A stretch of DNA of 11,023 nt from Chitinophagaceae bacterium (lineage in GTDB: Bacteria > Bacteroidota > Bacteroidia > Chitinophagales > Chitinophagaceae). Within the stretch, counting starts at the first letter, position 1. Every line of letters begins with the position of its first letter. Positions 7,678-11,023 of the stretch are shown here, one piece after another. The notes beneath the pieces are model-generated. The model did not search any database. It saw only the letters and a program-made list of their open reading frames with translations, and was not told the origin of the DNA. The position numbers were made by a program, and so were the translations under genes. The DNA lies in assembly GCA_947468255.1 (NCBI GenBank), contig CANIMM010000077.1, positions 1 through 11,023 on the forward strand. Reading direction: 5' to 3'.

Positions 7678-7989
7678 ATGAAATTATTAGTAGTTGCAGC
7701 AATAAAAGAAGAAACAGAAAAAGTGAGTGCCATTCTAAAAAAAGCCGCTATTTCTGTTTTTAGTGTAACCGATACAATGGGCATCAAAAATACTGTTGAT
7801 ACGGACTTGTTAACCGACTGGTTTAGTAGAGGTGTGGGAAAGTTTGATTCTGTTATTATTTTCTGTTTCACAACAGAAGCCAATACCGAAACAGCATTAA
7901 AAGAAATCGAAACTTACAACCAACAACAAGCAAGTAATTTCCCGATAAGGGCGTTTGTATTGGCTGTTGAAAAATCACTTTATAATTAA
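7678..7989 (+). CDS. PII-like small protein linked to the RND pump
   Basis: The 103-residue protein has a size and pattern that fit a ferredoxin-like PII/CutA fold: strand 1 at residues 2-8 (K-L-L-V-V-A-A), helix at 10-23, strand 2 at 25-32, a long polar loop at about 35-56 in the place of the T-loop, strand 3 at 57-64 (S-V-I-I-F-C-F), helix at 68-84, and a last strand at 90-97. It ends with V-E-K-S. PII-like proteins are trimers that sense small ligands and bind partner proteins; relatives encoded beside RND pumps are known in several phyla. The place directly after the permease gene suggests it monitors or tunes the pump. The PII tyrosine-51 uridylylation site and the classical nucleotide-binding residues are not evident. 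I rely on pattern and context, so the fold call is probable rather than certain. Confidence 0.65.
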   Translation: MKLLVVAAIKEETEKVSAILKKAAISVFSVTDTMGIKNTVDTDLLTDWFSRGVGKFDSVIIFCFTTEANTETALKEIETYNQQQASNFPIRAFVLAVEKSLYN

Positions 7990-7998
7990 TAAATTTAT

Positions 7999-8190
7999 AT
8001 GGACAAAATTATTAGAGCAATAGCGGGTGGATTTATCATTATTAGTGTTTTATTAGCCTATTTTGTTAACATCAATTGGATTTGGTTTACTTTATTTGTG
8101 GGTGTAAATCTATTGCAGTCATCATTTACTAAATGGTGTTTAATGGAAGATATTTTGAGAGCCCTAGGTGTAGATAAAAATAAAAAATAA
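7999..8190 (+). CDS. DUF2892 (YgaP-like transmembrane) family protein
   Basis: This 63-residue membrane protein has two transmembrane segments at about residues 8-24 and 26-41. The family signature is clear: an amphipathic M-D-K-I-I-R-A-I-A-G-G start, then F-V-G-V-N-L-L-Q-S-S-F-T-K-W-C47-L-M-E-D-I-L and a charged lysine tail. The Cys after the F-T pair is the conserved residue of the family. DUF2892 domains occur alone or fused to rhodanese domains (as in YgaP) and often sit among sulfur-metabolism or metal-resistance genes. The gene begins 9 bases after the PII-like gene and ends 3 bases before the methyltransferase gene, so translation is probably coupled. Its exact role is unknown. Confidence 0.8.
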   Translation: MDKIIRAIAGGFIIISVLLAYFVNINWIWFTLFVGVNLLQSSFTKWCLMEDILRALGVDKNKK

Positions 8191-8193
8191 TCT

Positions 8194-8790
8194 ATGAATT
8201 CGTTTTGGAATGAAAGGTATGGCCAAAGAGATTTTGTGTATGGAGAAACACCTAATGTTTTCTTTGCAGAAACATTGGGCACTTTAAAACAAGGCACTAT
8301 AATACTGCCTTGTGATGGGGAAGGTCGTAATGCTGTACATGCTGCAAGACAAGGCTGGGAGGTAAATGCTTTTGATTTAAGCGAAGCAGGTAAGGCAAAG
8401 GCCAACCTCTTAGCCTTAAAATATGGAGTGGGAATCAATTATCAATTAAAAGATGCGGCCACTGCCATTTATCTTTCAGCAAGTGTAGATCTGGTTGTAT
8501 TAATTTATGCTCACCTGCCTCCCTTGGTGAGAAAGAAGCTACATCGGAACGTAATTAAGTGGTTAAAGCCTGGGGGCAAAATAATATTAGAGGCATTCTG
8601 CCCAGACCAGTTGAAGAATCAATCTGGGGGCCCCAAGGACATTGAAATGCTTTATACCAAGGAAATGCTTGAAGATGATTTTCATGGAATGAGTATAGAA
8701 GTGTTAGCGTATCAGCATATTCAATTAAATGAAGGCAAGTTTCATGAAGGCCCAGCGGATGTAATAAGGATGATTGCTACTAAGCTATAA
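8194..8790 (+). CDS. Class I SAM-dependent methyltransferase (TehB/TPMT-like)
   Basis: The 198-residue protein has a Rossmann-type methyltransferase fold. Motif I is I-L-P-C-D-G-E-G-R-N-A (37-47), close to the LPGEGEGRNA form of a subgroup near tellurite-resistance TehB and thiopurine methyltransferases. The acidic residue that binds the SAM ribose is D61 (F-D-L-S-E). D-L-V-V-L-I-Y-A-H-L-P (99-109) is motif IV, and L-K-P-G-G-K-I-I-L-E-A-F (124-135) the following strand-turn-strand. The N-terminus F-W-N-E-R-Y is typical of this subgroup. The substrate is not known; small thiols, metalloids or chalcogen compounds would fit the family. It is last in the efflux operon, which hints that a methylated product may be exported. 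A weak TCAGT/ACTGA hairpin follows the stop at once. Confidence 0.85.
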   Translation: MNSFWNERYGQRDFVYGETPNVFFAETLGTLKQGTIILPCDGEGRNAVHAARQGWEVNAFDLSEAGKAKANLLALKYGVGINYQLKDAATAIYLSASVDLVVLIYAHLPPLVRKKLHRNVIKWLKPGGKIILEAFCPDQLKNQSGGPKDIEMLYTKEMLEDDFHGMSIEVLAYQHIQLNEGKFHEGPADVIRMIATKL

Positions 8791-8928
8791 TCAGTTATAT
8801 ATTACTGACTACAATATAGTAAGTTGAAATTAAACCAAGTTTGTAGTTTGAAAGGTGGGGTTATGGCGACTTTTTTGGAGATGGCAGCGAATGAAGCTGG
8901 TAATCCCTTTAAATCTTGGCTGCTTTAT

Positions 8929-8968
8929 TGCGTGAGGAAACCTCCCAATTATTTCCCTCAAAATCGGT
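8929..8968 (+). repeat. 40-base dispersed intergenic motif, copy 2
   Basis: TGCGTGAGGAAA (8929-8940) and AAATCGGT (8961-8968) repeat the ends of the motif at 1568-1607 with identical spacing. In this copy TGAGGAAA (8933-8940) can also pair with TTTCCCTCA (8952-8960) with one bulge, giving a hairpin between the convergent methyltransferase and lpxD-like genes. No T-run follows, so a terminator role is doubtful. Confidence 0.5.
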
Positions 8969-9030
8969 GAAAAGATCACTGTTAATATTCTGAAAATCAA
9001 TAAGATAGCATTTTAAAATTCTATCCATCA

Positions 9031-9044
9031 CCTTGAGCTCAAGG
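9031..9044. repeat. Perfect 14-base palindrome over the lpxD-like stop codon
   Basis: CCTTGAGCTCAAGG is identical to its reverse complement. The TGA stop of the minus-strand acyltransferase gene (9039-9041) lies inside it. As RNA it could form only a short hairpin and has no T-run. As DNA it is a symmetric site. It also marks the left edge of the GC-rich block in the gene. Confidence 0.6.
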
Positions 9045-9983
9045 CTTCATCACCTTTTCCCAAAGCTGCGGGATTCTTTTGATCCATACCAGTTCGCGTT
9101 TTGCAATTCCAGCTTCCTGGGCAGGTGTGCCCCAATAGGTTTTGTTGCCCTCCAAGGTGGCCGTAACGCCAGATCTGCCCAAAAGCACCGCATTTTCACC
9201 AATCGTAAGGGTTTTATTGACCACTACCTGGCCCCATAAGGTTACCCCATCCTTTATATCAACACAGCCCGCTACCAGCACATGTGCCGCCAATAGGCAG
9301 TTTTTGCCAACCAGGGTATCATGGCCTATATGAACGGTATTGTCTAGTTTGGTTCCGCTCCCAATTACTGTGTCGCTACTTACCCCTCGGTCGATGGTGC
9401 AACCGGCCCCAATTTCTGCAAAATCTTCAATGATTACCCTGCCACAACTGGGCATTTTTGTGTACCATAGTTCCCTGTCTTTTTTGGTGTTGTAATAAAA
9501 TGCATTACTGCCAATTACGGTGCCTGATTGAATGATTACATGGTCACCAATAATGCAGTTATCCATAATCGTTACATTGGGATAAACGATACAATTTTTT
9601 CCTATTTTTACTTGATGACCAATGAACGTATTGGGATAAATAATACTGCCTTCTCCAATCACAGCAGTTTCGCTAATTGATTTTACAGCAGGTACAAATG
9701 GATTAAAATGATTTACTATTTTACAATACGCTTCGAAAGGATTTTCAACAAGCAATAAAGTTTTATTGGAAGGGCAATCCATTCTTTTATTAATGATGAT
9801 AAATGTAGCAGCACTATGAATACACTTGTCGTAATATTTAGGATGATCAACAAAAACCAAATCTCCGATTTCAACTTTATGTAATTCATTGATGCCAGTT
9901 GCATCACCTTGTTGATTGCCGATTATTTCGGCATCGATCAATTCAGCGATCCAACTAACTGAAACGGGTGCAGGAAAATGCAT
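9039..9983 (-). CDS. lpxD: LpxD-type UDP-3-O-acyl-glucosamine N-acyltransferase
   Basis: The 314-residue protein has the LpxD plan. Residues about 3-100 form the uridine-binding N-terminal domain (E-I-G-D-L-V-F-V-D-H-P-K-Y; then A-A-T-F-I-I-I). Residues about 103-275 are a left-handed beta-helix of hexapeptide repeats (I-G-E-G-S-I, I-G-K-N-C-I, I-G-A-G-C-T-I-D-R-G). The catalytic histidine is probably H221 in H-I-G-H-D, the place of H239 in E. coli LpxD. By ungapped comparison from memory, the second E. coli histidine (H276) falls on T258 here. LpxD adds the second 3-hydroxyacyl chain in lipid A synthesis. Bacteroidota often carry a second LpxD-like gene away from lpxC/lpxA; this one stands alone, so it may be that paralogue. 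Base composition changes sharply inside the gene (see findings). The ATG at 9981-9983 is preceded by a good promoter element. Confidence 0.82.
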   Translation of the reverse strand: MHFPAPVSVSWIAELIDAEIIGNQQGDATGINELHKVEIGDLVFVDHPKYYDKCIHSAATFIIINKRMDCPSNKTLLLVENPFEAYCKIVNHFNPFVPAVKSISETAVIGEGSIIYPNTFIGHQVKIGKNCIVYPNVTIMDNCIIGDHVIIQSGTVIGSNAFYYNTKKDRELWYTKMPSCGRVIIEDFAEIGAGCTIDRGVSSDTVIGSGTKLDNTVHIGHDTLVGKNCLLAAHVLVAGCVDIKDGVTLWGQVVVNKTLTIGENAVLLGRSGVTATLEGNKTYWGTPAQEAGIAKRELVWIKRIPQLWEKVMKP

Positions 9984-9998
9984 AGAGAATAATTTTTA

Positions 9999-10006
9999 CA
10001 AAGGTA
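9999..10006 (-). promoter_or_regulatory. -7 promoter element of the lpxD-like gene
   Basis: On the minus strand the sequence reads TACCTTTG, a full match to the Bacteroidota TAnnTTTG element, 15 bases before the ATG. The nearest upstream TTTG (10036-10039) is 29 bases away, longer than usual, so the -33 box is unclear. Confidence 0.55.
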
Positions 10007-10327
10007 CAGCGCTTTGCTTTTAGTGGCCCTATAAACAAATTTTTAACCAAATTGGATCCAAATCCCCCTTTTTGAAAAAAATAACTCAAATTATTTTCAC
10101 CTCAAACTATGCCTGAATTACATCGCTGAGCTAACAAAAAAAAATTGAAAACAGCATTCCTTTTCTAATAATTTTCTTACCCATTACCAGATTCATTATT
10201 TGCGTAGATAATAGTAAAATCAATGGTTTCATTGATTAATGGCATTGTCGATTATTGATTATTCATTTCGATTAAAGCTTCAAAAAAGCTCCTTTCTATT
10301 GGCTATATACCGCTTTACAGGCGACCC

Positions 10328-10358
10328 TTATCCACAGCCTAGAAAAAAATGTGAATAA
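10328..10358. other. Pair of opposed DnaA-box matches beside an AT-rich stretch
   Basis: TTATCCACA (10328-10336) on the plus strand and TTATTCACA on the minus strand (10350-10358) both match the DnaA-box consensus TTWTNCACA at every position. They face each other across 13 bases. The following 10359-10405 is almost pure A and T. A weaker match, TTATTCATT, lies at 10259-10267. This could be a replication-origin fragment or a DnaA-controlled regulatory site. Confidence 0.4.
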
Positions 10359-10377
10359 AATTATATAAAATATTTTT

Positions 10378-10406
10378 TTTGATAGCGAATTTTCTTTTTA
10401 ATATTG
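10378..10406 (+). promoter_or_regulatory. Bacteroidota-type promoter (TTTG, 17 bases, TAATATTG)
   Basis: TTTG at 10378-10381 and TAATATTG at 10399-10406 fit the -33 and -7 elements, the latter with one mismatch to TAnnTTTG. The expected transcription start is near 10410-10413, just ahead of a hairpin and a strong terminator. Confidence 0.45.
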
Positions 10407-10409
10407 TGG

Positions 10410-10485
10410 AAGGAAATTAGTTTTCCTGGTACTTACTAACCCATATATATAAAGCCCGGCTCAAAAATGTCGGGCTTTGTTATTC
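10410..10485 (+). ncRNA. Candidate short non-coding RNA
   Basis: Between the promoter at 10378-10406 and the terminator at 10451-10478 lie about 40 bases with no start-to-stop gene worth naming. The predicted RNA of about 75 bases opens with a hairpin, AGGAAA (10411-10416) pairing with TTTCCT (10422-10427), continues through an unpaired CUUACUAACCC-like linker and ends with the terminator stem and U-rich tail. It may be a free small RNA, or an attenuator-type leader of the pseudouridine synthase gene that begins about 70 bases beyond the terminator. I do not recognise the family. Confidence 0.4.
10451..10483 (+). terminator. Strong intrinsic terminator
   Basis: AAAGCCCG (10451-10458) pairs perfectly with CGGGCTTT (10471-10478) over eight pairs, loop of 12 bases, then GTTATT. 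The A-run before and T-run after make it potentially active in both directions. No protein gene ends just before it on the plus strand, which is why a short RNA is suspected. Confidence 0.75.
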
Positions 10486-10556
10486 TTAGGAATGTAATAA
10501 CGCATTCGTTCTGTCGCTACCTTTACCTTATTTAAGCATCCTTTAATTTATTTTTC

Positions 10557-11023
10557 TTGGAATATTACTGTATCATATACAAACCGTTTAATGTGCTTTC
10601 ACAGTTTACTTCAGGAGAAGGGAAGCAAACATTGAAAGACTTTTTTGATGTACCCGTAGATGTTTATCCAGTGGGCAGACTCGACTATGATAGTGAGGGG
10701 TTATTGATACTTACCAACGACAAAAAAATCAATCATGATTTATTAAATCCTATGTTAGAACACACCCGCGAATATTGGGTGCAGGTAGATGGAGAAATGA
10801 CGGGAGCGGCATTGCATGATTTGCAAAATGGAGTCGATATTTCAGTAGATGGAAAGTTGCACCGTACCAAAAAATGCAAGGCAGTATTATTCAATATACC
10901 TCCCATTGTATCTGAAAGAAATCCACCCATTCGAGTCAGGAAAAATATTCCTACCAGCTGGGTGAAAATAATACTCACAGAGGGCAAAAATCGCCAAGTT
11001 AGGAAGATGACAGCTGCGGTCGG
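10557..11023 (+). CDS. rRNA pseudouridine synthase, RluE/RluB (RsuA) family, 5' part
   Basis: The open frame runs off the right window edge; about 155 residues are visible. The protein begins M-E-Y-Y-C-I-I-Y-K-P-F-N-V-L-S-Q-F if the TTG at 10557 is the start. The catalytic motif is G40-R-L-D43 followed by D-S-E-G-L-L-I-L-T-N-D, with D43 as the nucleophile that isomerises uridine in ribosomal RNA. Later family marks are Y-W-V-Q-V, a P-P-I-R-V-R stretch and E-G-K-N-R-Q-V-R-K-M-T-A-A-V-G. No S4 RNA-binding domain lies ahead, which fits the RluE-like short form. An in-frame TAA lies a few codons upstream and the first in-frame ATG is past the catalytic residue, so TTG is the most plausible start. 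A TACCTTTA sequence (10518-10525) is a possible -7 element. Confidence 0.85.
   Translation, partial: MEYYCIIYKPFNVLSQFTSGEGKQTLKDFFDVPVDVYPVGRLDYDSEGLLILTNDKKINHDLLNPMLEHTREYWVQVDGEMTGAALHDLQNGVDISVDGKLHRTKKCKAVLFNIPPIVSERNPPIRVRKNIPTSWVKIILTEGKNRQVRKMTAAV

Larger units (their letters stand above)
9984..10556. other. Divergent intergenic region with origin-like and small-RNA signals
   Basis: No supportable protein gene is seen in these 573 bases. The first part (9984-10040) carries the minus-strand promoter of the lpxD-like gene. The part 10041-10320 is AT-rich with repeated GATTA words around 10230-10275 and no feature I can name. From 10328 follow two DnaA-box matches, an AT-rich stretch, a promoter, a candidate short RNA with a strong terminator, and finally the leader of the pseudouridine synthase gene. 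Confidence 0.6.

Noticed and set aside
8058..8438. A 126-codon minus-strand frame opposite DUF2892 and the methyltransferase gene
   Set aside because: It spans two well-supported plus-strand genes and shows no recognisable domain.
8791..8808. TCAGT/ACTGA hairpin directly after the methyltransferase stop as a terminator
   Set aside because: The stem has five pairs with an A/T-rich loop and no T-run after it; too weak to list as a terminator.
10220..10275. Repeated GATTA words as a CRISPR-like or iteron array
   Set aside because: The words are five bases long with irregular spacing and no longer repeat unit.

Overview
The window reads as a chromosomal segment of a member of the Bacteroidota, most likely a Chitinophagales-type bacterium. 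Coding regions are AT-rich, start codons lack clear Shine-Dalgarno sequences, and promoter-like sites match the Bacteroidota form TAnnTTTG. The gene families also fit: a DUF3887-like/M23 exported peptidase, a TolC-adaptor-RND operon with a small PII-like gene, and a stand-alone LpxD-type acyltransferase. This assignment is inferred from style and gene families, not from a database match.

Layout. Bases 2-307 are the 3' end of an extended-SDR sugar-nucleotide epimerase-like gene. Bases 308-1944 hold an exported M23 metallopeptidase gene (596-1552). It is flanked by two direct copies (471-535 and 1694-1758, 58 of 65 bases identical) of a tRNA 3' end fused to a hairpin terminator. The left copy is attached to a decayed tRNA-like body. 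Bases 1945-8790 are one tight six-gene operon: TolC-like outer-membrane channel, lipoprotein adaptor, RND permease, PII-like small protein, DUF2892 membrane protein and a TehB-like SAM methyltransferase. The last three genes are separated by only 3-25 bases from their neighbours. An LpxD-like acyltransferase lies on the minus strand at 9039-9983. The 573-base divergent interval 9984-10556 contains two DnaA-box matches beside a very AT-rich stretch, a promoter, and a candidate short RNA ending in a strong intrinsic terminator. The window closes with the 5' part of an RluE/RluB-type rRNA pseudouridine synthase (10557 onward).

How the parts fit. The pump genes form a complete tripartite exporter from inner membrane to outer membrane. 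The three small downstream genes look like its accessory module: a trimeric PII-type sensor, a membrane protein of a family often found with sulfur-handling genes, and a methyltransferase that could modify the exported compound. The substrate cannot be read from sequence; a metal, metalloid or chalcogen compound is a guess from context.

The points I would look at first are the tRNA-end repeats around the peptidase gene, the accessory module of the efflux operon, the sharp base-composition break inside the lpxD-like gene (about 51% GC in the 3' part against about 32% in the 5' part), and the DnaA-box/small-RNA interval.
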